A DNA stretch of 64,000 bases from Flaccisagitta enflata. Lineage: Eukaryota > Chaetognatha > Sagittoidea > Aphragmophora. The translations under genes and the position numbers were made by a program. The stretch covers positions 15,624,001-15,688,000 of the forward strand of contig OZ231128.1 of NCBI GenBank assembly GCA_965153355.1. Reading direction: 5' to 3'. Shown in pieces: positions 48,130 to 60,734 of this stretch. The notes below the pieces were generated by a model. It had not been told where the DNA came from. It ran no database searches and saw nothing but the letters and a program-made list of their open reading frames with translations. Positions within the stretch are counted from its first letter, which is position 1; the number at the start of each line of letters is the position of its first letter.

Positions 48130-51100
48130 TATGTCGGTTGGTAAAGCCAGTGTGTGTTGGTGATATCTATCAGCACTGTGGGATGGCGAGGCCAGTTTGT
48201 GTTGGCGATGTTTTTTGGCAATGTGGGTATGCAAAGCCAGTATGCGTTGGTTTTTTTTTGTCGGCACTGTGGGTTCACAAGGCCAGTGTATGTTTATCGG
48301 CATTGTGGGTTCTCAAGACCAGTTATTGTTGGTCACGTTGATTGGCACTATGGGTTGGCAGTACATTGGCAGTTTGTACTGTGAGTCAGCATGGCCAGTT
48401 TATGTAAGAACGTCAGTGATGGTTGTTGATATGGTGGGTTGGCACAGCCAGTGCGCATGGTGATATTGGGTGGCGTTGCAGGTTGGCATGTTCCGTGTGC
48501 ATAAGAGATGTTTAGAGGCAATGCAGATTGGAGGAGCCAGTGTGAATTAGGGTGTCTTGTGGCAATGCAGGTTGGCACAGCCAGTGTGCGTTAATAATGT
48601 TAAGTAACAATGCAGGTTGGCAGGGCCAGTGTGCATTAGAGATGTCTAGTGTCAATGCAGGTTGGCAGGGCCAGTGTGTATTAGAGATGTCTAGTGGCAA
48701 TGCAGGTTGGCAGGGCCAGTGTGCGTTAGAGATGTCTAGTGGCAATGCAGGTTGGCAGGGCCAGTGTGTATTAGAGATGTCTAGTGGCAATGCAGGTTGG
48801 CAGGGCCAGTGTGTATTAGAGATGTCTAGTGGCAATGCAGGTTGGCAGGGCCAGTGTGTATTAGAGATGTCTAGTGGCAATGCAGGTTGGCAGGGCCAGT
48901 GTGCATAAGAGATGTCTAGTGGCAATGCAGGTTGGCAGGGCCAGTGTGTATTAGAGATATCTTCTGGCGATGCAGGTTGGCAGGGCCAGTGTGTATTAGA
49001 GATGTCTAGTGGCAATGCAGGTTGGCAGGGCCAGTGTGTATTAGAGATGTCTAGTGGCAATGCAGGTTGGCAGGGCCAGTGTACATTAGAGATATCTTCT
49101 GGCAATGCAGGTTGGCAGGGCCAGTGTGCGTTAGAGATGTCTAGTGGCAATGCAGGTTGGCAGGGCCAGTGTGTATTAGAGATGTCTAGTGGCAATGCAG
49201 GTTGGCAGGGCCAGTGTGCGTTAGAGATGTCTAGTGGCAATGCAGGTTGGCAGGGCCAGTGTGTATTAGAGATGTCTAGTGGCAATGCAGGTTGGCAGGG
49301 CCAGTGTGTATTAGAGATGTCTAGTGGCAATGCAGGTTGGCAGGGCCAGTGTGTATTAGAGATGTCTAGTGGCAATGCAGGTTGGCAGGGCCAGTGTGTA
49401 TTAGAGATGTCTAGTGGCAATGCAGGTTGGCAGGGCCAGTGTGTATTAGAGATGTCTAGTGGCAATGCAGGTTGGCAGGGCCAGTGTGCGTTAGAGATGT
49501 CTAGTGGCAATGCAGGTTGGCAGGGCCAGTGTGTATTAGAGATGTCTAGTGGCAATGCAGGTTGGCAGGGCCAGTGTGTATTAGAGATGTCTAGTGGCAA
49601 TGCAGGTTGGCAGGGCCAGTGTGTATTAGAGATGTCTAGTGGCAATGCAGGTTGGCAGGGCCAGTGTGTATTAGAGATGTCTAGTGGCAATGCAGGTTGG
49701 CAGGGCCAGTGTGTATTAGAGATGTCTAGTGGCAATGCAGGTTGGCAGGGCCAGTGTGTATTAGAGATGTCTAGTGGCAATGCAGGTTGGCAGGGCCAGT
49801 GTGTATTAGAGATGTCTAGTGGCAATGCAGGTTGGCAGGGCCAGTGTGCGTTAGAGATGTCTAGTGGCAATGCAGGTTGGCAGGGCCAGTGTGCATTAGA
49901 GATGTCTAGTGGCAATGCAGGTTGGCAGGGCCAGTGTGCGTTAGAGATGTCTAGTGGCAATGCAGGTTGGCAGGGCCAGTGTGTATTAGAGATGTCTAGT
50001 GGCAATGCAGGTTGGCAGGGCCAGTGTGTATTAGAGATGTCTAGTGGCAATGCAGGTTGGCAGGGCCAGTGTGCGTTAGAGATGTCTAGTGGCAATGCAG
50101 GTTGGCAGGGCCAGTGTGTATTAGAGATGTCTAGTGGCAATGCAGGTTGGCAGGGCCAGTGTGTATTAGAGATGTCTAGTGGCAATGCAGGTTGGCAGGG
50201 CCAGTGTGTATTAGAGATGTCTAGTGGCAATGCAGGTTGGCAGGGCCAGTGTGTATTAGAGATGTCTAGTGGCAATGCAGGTTGGCAGGGCCAGTGTGTA
50301 TTAGAGATATCTTCTGGCAATGCAGGTTGGCAGGGCCAGTGTGCGTTAGAGATGTCTAGTGGCAATGCAGGTTGGCAGGGCCAGTGTGTATTAGAGATGT
50401 CTAGTGGCAATGCAGGTTAGCAGGGCCAGTGTGTATTAGAGATGTCTAGTGGCAATGCAGGTTGGCAGGGCCAGTGTGCGTATTAGAGATGTCTAGTGGC
50501 AATGCAGGTTGGCAGGGCCAGTGTGTATTAGAGATGTCTAGTGGCAATGCAGGTTGCAGGGCCAGTGTGTATTAGAGATGTCTAGTGGCAATGCAGGTTG
50601 GCAGGGCCAGTGTGCATTAGAGATGTCTAGTGGCAATGCAGGTTGGCAGGGCCAGTGTGTATTAGAGATGTCTAGTGGCAATGCAGGTTGGCAGGGCCAG
50701 TGTGTATTAGAGATATCTTCTGGCAATGCAGGTTGGCAGGGCCAGTGTGCGTTAGAGATGTCTAGTGGCAATGCAGGTTGGCAGGGCCAGTGTGTATTAG
50801 AGATGTCTAGTGGCAATGCAGGTTGGCAGGGCCAGTGTGTATTAGAGATGTCTAGTGGCAATGCAGGTTGGCAGGGCCAGTGTGTATTAGAGATGTCTAG
50901 TGGCAATGCAGGTTGGCAGGGCCAGTGTACATTAGAGATATCTTCTGGCAATGCAGGTTGGCAGGGCCAGTGTGCATTAGAGATGTCTAGTGGCAATGCA
51001 GGTTGGCAGGGCCAGTGTGTATTAGAGATGTCTAGTGGCAATGCAGGTTGGCAGGGCCAGTGTGTATTAGAGATATCTTCTGGCAATGCAGGTTGGCAGG

Positions 51101-53015
51101 GCCAGTGTGCGTTAGAGATGTCTAGTGGCAATGCAGGTTGGCAGGGCCAGTGTGCGTTAGAGATGTCTAGTGGCAATGCAGGTTGGCAGGGCCAGTGTGT
51201 ATTAGAGATGTCTAGTGGCAATGCAGGTTGGCAGGGCCAGTGTGTATTAGAGATGTCTAGTGGCAATGCAGGTTGGCAGGGCCAGTGTGCATTAGAGATG
51301 TCTAGTGTCAATGCAGGTTGGCAGGGCCAGTGTGTATTAGAGATGTCTAGTGGCAATGCTGGTTAGCAGGGCCAGTGTGTATTAGAGATGTCTAGTGGCA
51401 ATGCAGGTTAGCAGGGCCAGTGTGTATTAGAGATGTCTAGTGGCAATGCAGGTTGGCAGGGCCAGTGTGCGTTAGAGATGTCTAGTGGCAATGCAGGTTG
51501 GCAGGGCCAGTGTGTATTAGAGATGTCTAGTGTCAATGCAGGTTACAGGGCCAGTGTGCGTTAGGAGATGTCTATGGCAATGCAGGTTACAGGGCTGTAG
51601 TGTGTATAGAGATGTCTAGTGGCACTGCAGGTTGGCAGGGCCAGTGTGTATTAGAGATGTCTACTGGCGATGCAGGTTAGCAGGGCCAGTGTGCATTAGA
51701 GATGTCTAGTGGCAATGCAGGTTGGCAGGGCCAGTGTGTATTAGAGTGATGTCTAGTGGCAATGCAGGTTACAGGGCCAGTGTGTGTATTAGAGATGTCT
51801 AGTGGCAATGCAGGTTGGCAGGGCCAGTGTGTGTTAGAGATGTCTAGTGGCAATGCAGGTTGGCAGGGCCAGTGTGCTATTAGAGAGTGTGTATTAGAGA
51901 TGTCTAGTGGCAATGCAGGTTGGCAGGGCCAGTGTACATTAGAGATATCTTCTGGCAATGCAGGTTGGCAGGGCTAAAAAATATAGATCAGTGGCAGTTT
52001 GCAGATGGCAGCAAATATTGAGACAATGCAAATGGTTGGCAGCCAGTGTATTAGAGATGTCTAGTGGCAATGCAGGTTGGCAGGGCCAGTGTGCATAAGA
52101 AGATGTCTAGTGACAATGCAAGGTGAGTAGCTGGTGTATTAGAGATGTCTAGGCAAATGCAGGTTGGCAGGGCCAGTGTGCGTTAGAGATGTCTAGTGGC
52201 AATGCAGGTTATGCCAGTGTGCAGAGATGTCTAGTGTCAATGCAGGTTAGCAGTGCCAGAGTGCATAAGAGATGTCTAGTGGCAATGCAGGTTGGCAGGG
52301 CCAGTGTGCATAAGAGATGTCTAGTGGCAATGCAGGTTGGCAGGGCCAGTGTGTATTAGAGATGTCTAGTGGCAATGCAGGTTGGCAGGGCCAGTGTGTA
52401 TTAGAGATGTCTAGTGGCAATGCAGGTTGGCAGGGCCAGTGTGCGTTAGAGATGTCTAGTGGCAATGCAGGTTGGCAGGGCCAGTGTGCATTAGAGATGT
52501 CTAGTGTCAATGCAGGTTGGCAGGGCCAGTGTGTATTAGAGATGTCTAGTGGCAATGCAGGTTGGCAGGGCCAGTGTGTATTAGAGATATCTTCTGGCAA
52601 TGCAGGTTGGCAGGGCCAGTGTGCGTTAGAGATGTCTAGTGGCAATGCAGGTTGGCAGGGCCAGTGTGCGTTAGAGATGTCTAGTGGCAATGCAGGTTGG
52701 CAGGGCCAGTGTGTATTAGAGATGTCTAGTGGCAATGCAGGTTGGCAGGGCCAGTGTGTATTAGAGATGTCTAGTGGCAATGCAGGTTGGCAGGGCCAGT
52801 GTACATTAGAGATATCTTCTGGCAATGCAGGTTGGCAGGGCCAGTGTGCGTTAGAGATGTCTAGTGGCAATGCAGGTTGGCAGGGCCAGTGTGTATTAGA
52901 GATGTCTAGTGGCAATGCAGGTTGGCAGGGCCAGTGTGTATTAGAGATGTCTAGTGGCAATGCAGGTTGGCAGGGCCAGTGTGCGTTAGTGATGTTTATC
53001 GGCATTGTGGCTCGG
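48130..53015. repeat. 45-bp minisatellite, about 100 units
   Basis: Consensus unit GTTGGCAGGGCCAGTGTGTA, TTAGAGATGTCTAGTGG, CAATGCAG. The period is exactly 45 bp, so frames stay open on both strands: 15-residue repeats containing GNAGWQGQCVLE on + and DISNTHWPCQPALP on -. Units at 48130-48600 and the last at about 52980-53015 (TTTATCGGCATTGTGG) are divergent and resemble each other. Variants include GTGCGTTAG, GTGCATTAG, GTACATTAG and a GATATCTTCTGG type. I do not call either open frame a gene: no start context, splice signal or non-repeat domain is attached. Confidence 0.95.
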
Positions 53016-53079
53016 CAGTCGATTTTGCAGTGGTTGCTGTCTCAGCAAAAAAAAAATTCGCGTCCGGATTACGGAAGAT

Positions 53080-53309
53080 GAAAGCAGAAGAAGAAGAAGA
53101 TGAACGAAGAAGTAATGCGATGGAGAGTGAGATCGAAAATGGGAGAATGCGAGGAAGGAGAAGAAGAAGAAGAAGAAGAAGAAGAAGAAGAAGAAGAAGA
53201 AGAAGAAGAAGACGAAGAAGAAGAAGAAGAAGAAGAAGAAGAAGAAGAAGAAGAAGAAGAAGAAGAGGAAAAAGAAGAAGAAGAAGAAGAAGGAGAAGAA
53301 GAAGAAGAA

Positions 53310-53341
<32 letters not shown>

Positions 53342-53606
53342 AGAGGAAAAAGAAGAAGAAGAAGAAGAAGGAGAAGAAGAAGAAGAAGAAGAAGAAGAAG
53401 AAGAAGAAGAAGAAGAAGAAGAAGAAGAAGAAGAAGAAGAAGAAGAAGAAGAAGAAGAAGAAGAAGAAGAAGAAGAAGAAGAAGAAGAAGAAGAAGGAGA
53501 CGAAGAAGAAGAAGAAGAAGAAGAAGAAGAAGAAGAAGAAGAAGAAGAAGAAGAAGAAGAAGAAGAAGAAGAAGAAGAAGAAGAAGAAGAAGAAGAAGAA
53601 GAAGAA

Positions 53607-53638
<32 letters not shown>

Positions 53639-53660
53639 AGAGGAAGAAGAAGAAGGAGAA

Positions 53661-53692
<32 letters not shown>

Positions 53693-54158
53693 AGAAGAAA
53701 AAGAAAAAGAAAAAGAAGGAAAAGAAGAAAAAGAAGAAAAAGAAGAAAAAGAAGAAAAAGTAGGAAAGGAGGAAAAAGAAGAAAAAGAAGAAGAAGAAAA
53801 AGAAGAATGAAAAGGATGAGAAGAATGAGAAGAAGAAGAATGAGAAGAAGAAGGAGAAGAAGAAGAAATGAGAAGATGAATGAGAAGAAGAAGAATGAGA
53901 AGAAGAAGGAGAAAAAGAAGAATGAGAAGAGAAAGAAGAAGAAGAAGAAGAAGAAGAAGAAGAAGAAGAAGAAGAAGAAGAAGAAGAAGAAGAAGAAGAA
54001 TAATGAGAAGAAGAAAAAGAATTTGAAGAAGAAGAAGGAGAAGAGGAAGAAGAAGAAGAAGAAGAAGAAGAAGAAGAAGAAGAAAAAGAAGAAAAAGAAG
54101 AAAAAGAAGAAAAAGAAGAAAAAGAAGAAAAAGAAGAAGAGGAAGAAAGAAGGAGAAG
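53080..54158. repeat. GAA array, about 1.1 kb
   Basis: GAA with GGA, AAA and ATG-bearing interruptions, beginning about 60 bp after the minisatellite. Confidence 0.95.
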
Positions 54159-54189
54159 AACAAGGCCAACACCTATAAGTCGCGTGCGA
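54159..54189 (+). repeat. Family C left end (truncated copy 3)
   Basis: AACAAGGCCAACACCTATAA then GTCGCGTGCG, cut off by the AAC array. Confidence 0.7.
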
Positions 54190-54340
<151 letters not shown>

Positions 54341-54509
54341 GCAAGAGGGTTGAAAGGGCTGATTTGGAGGCTTCTGCGTTCTACAGGACATTGTTCTGGC
54401 CATATGATGCCACTTTCACAGTAGATGTAGAAACGGAAGACACAGGAGAAGAGAATGAAGAAAACGAACAAGGAGAAGAGGAAAAAGAAGAAGAAGAAAA
54501 AAAAAGGAT

Positions 54510-54610
54510 GAAGATGAAAATGAAAATGAAAACGAAAATGAAAATGAAAATGAAAATGAAAATGAAAATGAAAATGAAAATGAAAATGAAAATGAAAATG
54601 AAAATGAACA
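54510..54610. repeat. GAAAAT hexamer array, block 1
   Basis: About 14 tandem GAAAAT units. Confidence 0.95.
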
Positions 54611-54883
54611 TTGGAGATGATTCTAATCGGCTCGTTATAGGCTTTCTTTTCCCCTCCAAAATATTGACGTCTTACTCATTTTTGAGAGAATTGAAACAGT
54701 TATCACGGTCGCTTCGCGCTAATAAGAAAGCCAACGCCAAAAGCAGACGGGAAAATCAATCTTGAAGTTTTTCTATTTTTTCTTCAACTTAAAAACCGAA
54801 CATTGTTGCAACTAAAAATTTTCCTGACTGTTGTGGGTAGGTCCTTCATTTAAGCTCTTGCAGCGGTATCATTATGAACTGAT

Positions 54884-55260
54884 GAATGAAAATGAAAATG
54901 AAAATGAAAATGAAAATGAAAATGAAAATGAAAATGATAAAGATAAAGAAAATAAAAATGATGATGAAAATGAAAATGAAAATGAAAATGAAAAGAAAGG
55001 GAAGAGGAACAGGAAGAAGAAGAAGAAGTAGATGAAGAAGAAGAAGTAGAAGAAGAAGAAGAAGATAAAGGAGCAGAAGAAGGAAAAGAAGAAGAGGGAG
55101 AAAAGAATAAAGAAAAAAGTAAAAGAGAAAAGAGAAAAAGAAAAAGATACAGAAGAAAAAGAAGAAAGGGAAGAAAAAAGGAAGAAAAAGAGGAAAACGA
55201 AGAAAAAGAAAAAAGAAGAAGAAGAAAAATAAAAAGGAAAAAAAAAAAGTAATAGTAAAA
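54884..55260. repeat. GAAAAT hexamer array, block 2, and purine-rich tail
   Basis: GAAAAT to about 54991, then mixed GAA/AAGAAA purine tract to about 55260. Confidence 0.9.
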
Positions 55261-55655
55261 GTAAAAGTACCATATCATTTCTTGTTAGTGCCCCTGGCGC
55301 TTTTGAAATTGAAAAAAGTTATTGTCATTTCAACCTCCAATTAGCGCCCCCTTTTGATTTGTGAGCACTCTTTTAACCTATGTCATTCACAATGAATGCT
55401 GTCTAAGATCTTAAACATATTAGATGACATATATCAATGTACAATTTTTCGCTTGTATTCTACTCAAGCCGTGATAAAAGACACCAATATACGCAAAATC
55501 ATTCTAATTTCGAAGATGATTTTTCCTTCATATTCCCTAAAATCATTGTTCTGGGAGAGTAAAAAGAGGAGGTGGGGCCTTGATTGGTGGGGGGGGCGAT
55601 AAATGTAAAAATTACAGTTAAGTAATAGTAAAAGACAAAGAAAAAGAAGAGAGCA

Positions 55656-55930
55656 CAAGGTCATTAGACTAACGTCGCGGTCGTAGGCAATTTCAGAAAA
55701 AGTCGGACAGACAGACAGACAGACTAAATTTTTTCAAAATCACCTTTGATTTCGCTGTCTACTCTTAAAGGTGTCTTTTCTAACGTTCAGAATTTTAAAA
55801 TGTCTGTGCCTTAAAAACGTCTTTGCGATGAACAGATGGACGAGTAGAAAGACGCATAGTTGGATGGATGGACAGTCGGACAAACTGACAGGAAAAGGCT
55901 TGTAGAGTCGCGTAGCACGCGACTTTAAAA
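55656..55930 (+). repeat. Family B repeat, copy 3
   Basis: CAAGGTCATTAGACTAACGT, GCAATTTCAGAAAAAGTCGG, TTTTTTCAAAATCACC, GGATGGATGGACAGTCGG, terminal AGAGTCGCGTAGCACGCGAC. Confidence 0.8.
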
Positions 55931-56099
55931 GAATAAGGAAACGTTTCATAAAAAAGAAAAAAAAAGACATTTTCTTCTTCTCTGTTGGATGTTCGTTATT
56001 CCTCTTGTTTGCCTCCAACGCAGAGAAATATTCTATAGACCGGAAAAGAAATTCTTGTAATGAGCGTCTTGTCCATCAGCATCATACTCTGGCTGTGTC

Positions 56100-56137
56100 T
56101 CTATCTGTCCGTCTGTCTGTCTGTCTGTCTGTTTGAA

Positions 56138-56198
<61 letters not shown>

Positions 56199-56222
56199 TC
56201 CTGTCTATCTGTCTGTTCATCT
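56100..56222. repeat. GTCT tetranucleotide microsatellite
   Basis: GTCT run with one TTTGAATGTCT interruption. 56223-56608 holds nothing identifiable. Confidence 0.95.
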
Positions 56223-56608
56223 GTTTTTCCTCTCTCTCTCTGTTTACTTCAATGTTACGATTAATAAATCAGAGCAACTGAGAAGCAATAATGCATAAAG
56301 AGGCAAAATAAAACTAACTACTAAACATTTTTTTTCTTTTTTTTTCACAACAGTAGTAAAAGTAATGACGTGGTAGTGTTTCTACCCGAAGACACAAACA
56401 CGATTCTAATGCGGGTTTTGCGAAACGCGATTTTACTTCAGTGATCCTGAAAAAATTTTGAGAACAAGGTAAATTCGAGCCCTAACAAAGTAATCTGATG
56501 TATTCAAATTTTCTGATATTAAAGTCAACGCCCTAACCAGCTACGCTTTCACTTTATGGATTTGAGTTGTGAAATGGCTATCTTTTTCAATTGCCTCTGT
56601 TTTAAATA

Positions 56609-57134
56609 CAGTAGATTCCATCTAGACTTGAGATAACGGGGGCAAGCATTATGGAAAGACATATGAAGTAAGAGGAATGATACTTAAGATATAGACTAAT
56701 AAAAGGATGCTTTATTACTTATGATAGCTGGTTGCCATGGAAACACATTTTCATGTATTCTCGCAAAAATATCAACATTTCGAGAATTTTTTTCAGGGAA
56801 CATTGCTTAAAATCAAATTGGCAACAACTTTCACACAGTATGTTCCGTTGCTAGGGAGCGTAACTATGTGTGACAGCCAAACGAGCGACATTCTTACAGA
56901 ACATACTGTGGGAAAGATATTGCAAATTTGATTTTAAACAATGTTCCCTAAAAAAATTTCTCAAAATATTGATATTTTTGCGAGCATGCATGGAAATGTG
57001 TTTCCATGGCAACCAGCTATCATGGGGAATAAAGCATCCTTTCATTAGACTATATTTCAAATATCACCCCCCTGGCTTCATTTGTCTTTCCTCAATGCTT
57101 GCCCCCGTTATCCCAAGTCTAGACGAATCTACTG
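56609..57134. mobile_element. pogo/mariner-like foldback MITE, copy 2
   Basis: CAGTAGATTCCATCTAGACT at the left; AGTCTAGACGAATCTACTG at the right. TA on both sides. Sister of 18140-18702, with a deletion in the centre (526 against 563 bp). Confidence 0.85.
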
Positions 57135-57136
57135 TA

Positions 57137-58358
57137 TGTCTATCTGAGACAATCTCAAAACTTCATAAGCCTCAGTGGCGCAGGTGTAGCGCTTGAAATT
57201 AAACTTCTAGTCACGAGAAACAGTTCTGATTTTGCTCTGATTTCGAATCCAACTACCTGTAAGATATCACCGGCATTGCCAAACGCGCATCTCTATAGTT
57301 CCGTTGGTGGCATTGATTGAAAGAGCTTGAAAATCTGCTTTGGATCGCGTCGGAATAACACTAGGTTAAAGCAACCGCGATTTTTAGTATTGAATCAACT
57401 GACATGATGTTTGATACAATTTTCTGTTTTTGCATTCAGACTTAAAGTCCGGGGACATAAAGGTCAACTTAATCATAGACAATTACATTTTTTCTTAATC
57501 TAAAGCATTTTATAAATATCATGGTCAATTTTTTTTCATCGATGTCACTCAAATAGTTTGGAAAATATTTCACTTTTTCCTCTTGATCTACCTCCCAACT
57601 TGGATGAAGATGTATGTAAGGGTGATTTTTATGATGCGATTTTCCTTGTCATCATTGCTGTTTTACTATGCTCTAGTGAGTTACGCATTGGCGTCAACCC
57701 TCTTTAAAACAACTTTTCCATGGTGCTAAATTGCAAGACACAGCTGCATGCAGTCGGATCCACTTTCAGTACAGTGATGAACTGTTTCCGCATCTGTGTA
57801 TCCCACCATCCATTTATTTTTCGGTTTTAACCAGTCTGTCTCTCTTCCCTGACGCGCAATGATACATTGGAAGGTTAACTCTGACATAGAAAAAATGTCA
57901 GTGGAGATAAGTTTTAAAAAGAAGTCGTAGAATAAGTCTTACTTTTTCCCCCATTTTTTTATAAAAAAGGTTTGTAAAACATCACAATGAGTAATGCTGA
58001 AGACATGGTTTCCACAATTTTATTCAGTGTCCTTACTTTAGTCAAAATGCCAAAAATTTTTTTCAAGTGAGCTTTGTAACCCCCTGCAATATCGCCACCT
58101 AGCAGGTGTTAAGGGCGTAAGCTTTGGGTCCAAAATCGTAAACTTCTTATTTGGGGAACGACTCCTGTAAGAGACTAATATTTTTCCAGGACTAGGGTGA
58201 TGAAATCGCGAATTGTTAAACCTACATCAAAAACGTGATTGTGGCTTTGAGTAGAAACGCACCCATAATGTGTCTTGAGAAACGCACAATGAACGTGTAG
58301 ACTAAGGTGCCTCTGCGTAATTGCTAGTAACAGTGATGGCAGACGACAGTTAAACGTA
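57137..58358. other. No feature seen
   Basis: Unique-looking AT-rich sequence without a convincing open frame, tandem repeat or inverted repeat. Confidence 0.4.
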
Positions 58359-58526
58359 CAGTTAAGCCCCGCTCCAATGGACCTTTTTTAACCGGAATTC
58401 CGCGCATAAAAGATCCTTATTCTTCGTCCTTGCAACCAGTTTTCTTTTGTTGGCTATAACAGAATCTCATCTATAACAGATAAAGTTTATTGGTCCCGTG
58501 ACATCCATTAGAGCGGGATTTAACTG
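58359..58526. mobile_element. Small pogo-like MITE, 168 bp
   Basis: CAGTTAAGCCCCGCTCCAAT at the left; CATTAGAGCGGGATTTAACTG at the right. TA flanks (58357-58358, 58527-58528). Internal CTATAACAGA motifs are typical of pogo/Tigger-derived elements. Confidence 0.75.
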
Positions 58527-58589
58527 TAATTGGAAAATAATTGAAACACGTTTTTCGATTTTTAAGTTTCGCTTAGGGATTAAGGCCAC

Positions 58590-60290
58590 TCCCATGCAAC
58601 CTGTACCATACGACCAAGCCCGGGCGATTTTGCATTTTCTTTAACAATACAATACACTATACAATTTTTCAAAGTATTGGACCAATACAATACAATACCA
58701 ATACAATACAATATCTTAAAAAATTGTACCCAATACGTAACAATATTTTAAGTCACTTAATAAAAAATCTTTGTTGAATCTTAAATAGACAGTTGAAGCT
58801 TTAACTCATTTTTTGTATGCTTGATCAAAAAAAGATTTTTGAATATTTTTCTTAATTTTCATATATTAATATTTTTTTTCATATATTTTTCATCTTTGCT
58901 TTTTTAGGTAAGTGTCTTTGTCTGTGTTTGTCTGTGTGTGTGTGTCTCTCTCTATTCTCCTCTTTTCTCCGTTTCCTATCTCTGTCTCTCTCTCTCTCTC
59001 TCTTCTCTCACTCTCTCTCTCTCTCTCTCTCTCAGTGTACTGACCCAGGATTAGATCTGAGGGAAAATCGATCTTTCCTCCTCCTCATCCTCTTCATCTT
59101 AAAGATCTCATCTTCTTCTTCACTATTTTTTTCCACAACCTAAAAAATCGATCTCTCCTCATCCTCCTCATCCACCTTATCTTATCCTCTTCTTCTTCCC
59201 TACTTTTATTTTTCACCAGTTTCTTTGACCTTCCTAAGAATTCCACTATTTTCTCAAAAAAATTATTGTATTGTATTGTATTGGGAAAATAACAATACTC
59301 ATAGTAAGTATTGGGTAAACCCAATACTTACAAGTATTGTAAATACAATACAATACCCAATACGAATCGCCCGGCCTTGCATACGACTAACCTAAGCCCC
59401 TCTTGTGCAACTTGCAATATAGAACTGACCCCAGCCCATCCTAGCCTACCTGTACCATACAACTAACCTAAGCCACTCCTGTACAACCTGCGATATAGAA
59501 CTGACCCCAGCCCATCCTAGCCTACCTGTACCATACAACCAACCCAAACCCCTCCTGTGCAACCTGTGATATGGAACTGACCCCAGCCCATCCGAGGCTA
59601 TATGTACCATACAACTAACACAAGCCACTCCCATGCAACCTAGGCTATATTGAGAGAGAATTTCCTTAAGATTCTGTTTTATGCAAAACTAGGGGTGGTG
59701 TGCGTATTAGCTAGTCAGTAAGGGTTCGCCAGTCCCTCTTCCATTTATTTCAGTTCAGGTACAGTCACTATGGTGAGGGATATTGTTCCACTTGTCATAC
59801 AGATAACCCAAGCCCCTCCTATGCAACCTGCACCATACAACTAACCCAAGCACCACTTAGACAACCTGCGATATAGAAATGACCTAAGCCCATCCCAGGC
59901 TACCTGCACCATACAACTAACCCATGCCCTCTTAGACAACCTGCGATATAGAAATGACCTAAGCCCATCCCAGGCTACCTGCACCATGCAACTTACCCAA
60001 GCCCCTCTTAGACAACCTGCGATATAGAAATGACCTAAGCCCATCCCAGGCTACCTGCACCATACAACTAACCCAAGCCCCTCTTAGACAACCTGCGATA
60101 TAGAAATGACCTAAGCCCATCCCAGGCTACCTGCACCATACAACTAACCCAAGTCCCTCCTGTGTAACCTGCGATATAGAACTGACCCCAGCCCATCCCA
60201 GGCTACCTGCACCGATGCACCATACAACTAACCCAAGTCCCTCTTAGACAACCTGTGATGCAGAACTGACCCAAACCACTCCCAAATCCT
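58590..60290. repeat. 76-bp tandem array, interrupted
   Basis: The unit has ACCATACAACTAACCCAAGC, CCCTC, ACAACCTGCGATATAGAA and GACC, CCAGCCCATCCCAGGCTACC. Period 76 bp (for example 59835 to 59911). Interrupted by the hAT-like element at 58615-59379 and by a dispersed segment at about 59641-59810 that recurs at 62580-62700 and 62880-62970. Confidence 0.8.
58615..59379. mobile_element. hAT-like MITE with CAATA pentamer blocks, 765 bp
   Basis: Terminal repeats CAAGCCCGGGCGATT and AATCGCCCGGCCTTG. The exact 8-bp target duplication CATACGAC is at 58607-58614 and 59380-59387. Inside each end is an inverted block of AATACAATAC units; the centre holds CT and CTTCTT tracts. The insertion is in the 76-bp array. 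Confidence 0.85.
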
Positions 60291-60734
60291 TCGTGTTTTT
60301 CCCATTTGAGTCTCTTTAGTCCTTCTTAAAGTCGATAATTGCCTTCATGGCTTAACTTGATGACGGAGCATAAATACCGCGTGTGCCTGAGTGTGCTTGA
60401 GTGTCCCTGAGTGTGCCTATGTTTGAATTTGCGTCTGGTTTATGATTATAAATGAATGTGTGTGTGTGTGTGTGCGTGCGTGCGTTCGTGTGTGTCTGTG
60501 CGTGTAAGCGAGTGTGCCAGTTTTATGGAAAAAAGAGCTACTATCTACTCATAGAAGCTGGTTCCCATCTTCAGTAAGAAACGTTCAGACATCTGCTGCC
60601 TTTCCTCTTATTAGAATTAAGACTCGGCATTTTTCTTCCATAATTTCCACTTTCTGTCACTCTGAAGATTTTTGTCGCACTTCTCGTCTTTCTGCTAATC
60701 TGCATCACTGCCTGATGTCTGTTAGCAGTCTGTC

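Noticed and set aside
48512-50420. 502- and 632-codon open frames on opposite strands read as repetitive proteins
   Set aside because: They arise from a 45-bp unit free of stops in one frame of each strand; no unique flanking domain, splice site or start context supports a gene.
48130-53015. CRISPR-like array
   Set aside because: Units are directly abutting 45-mers with no spacers, and the DNA is animal.
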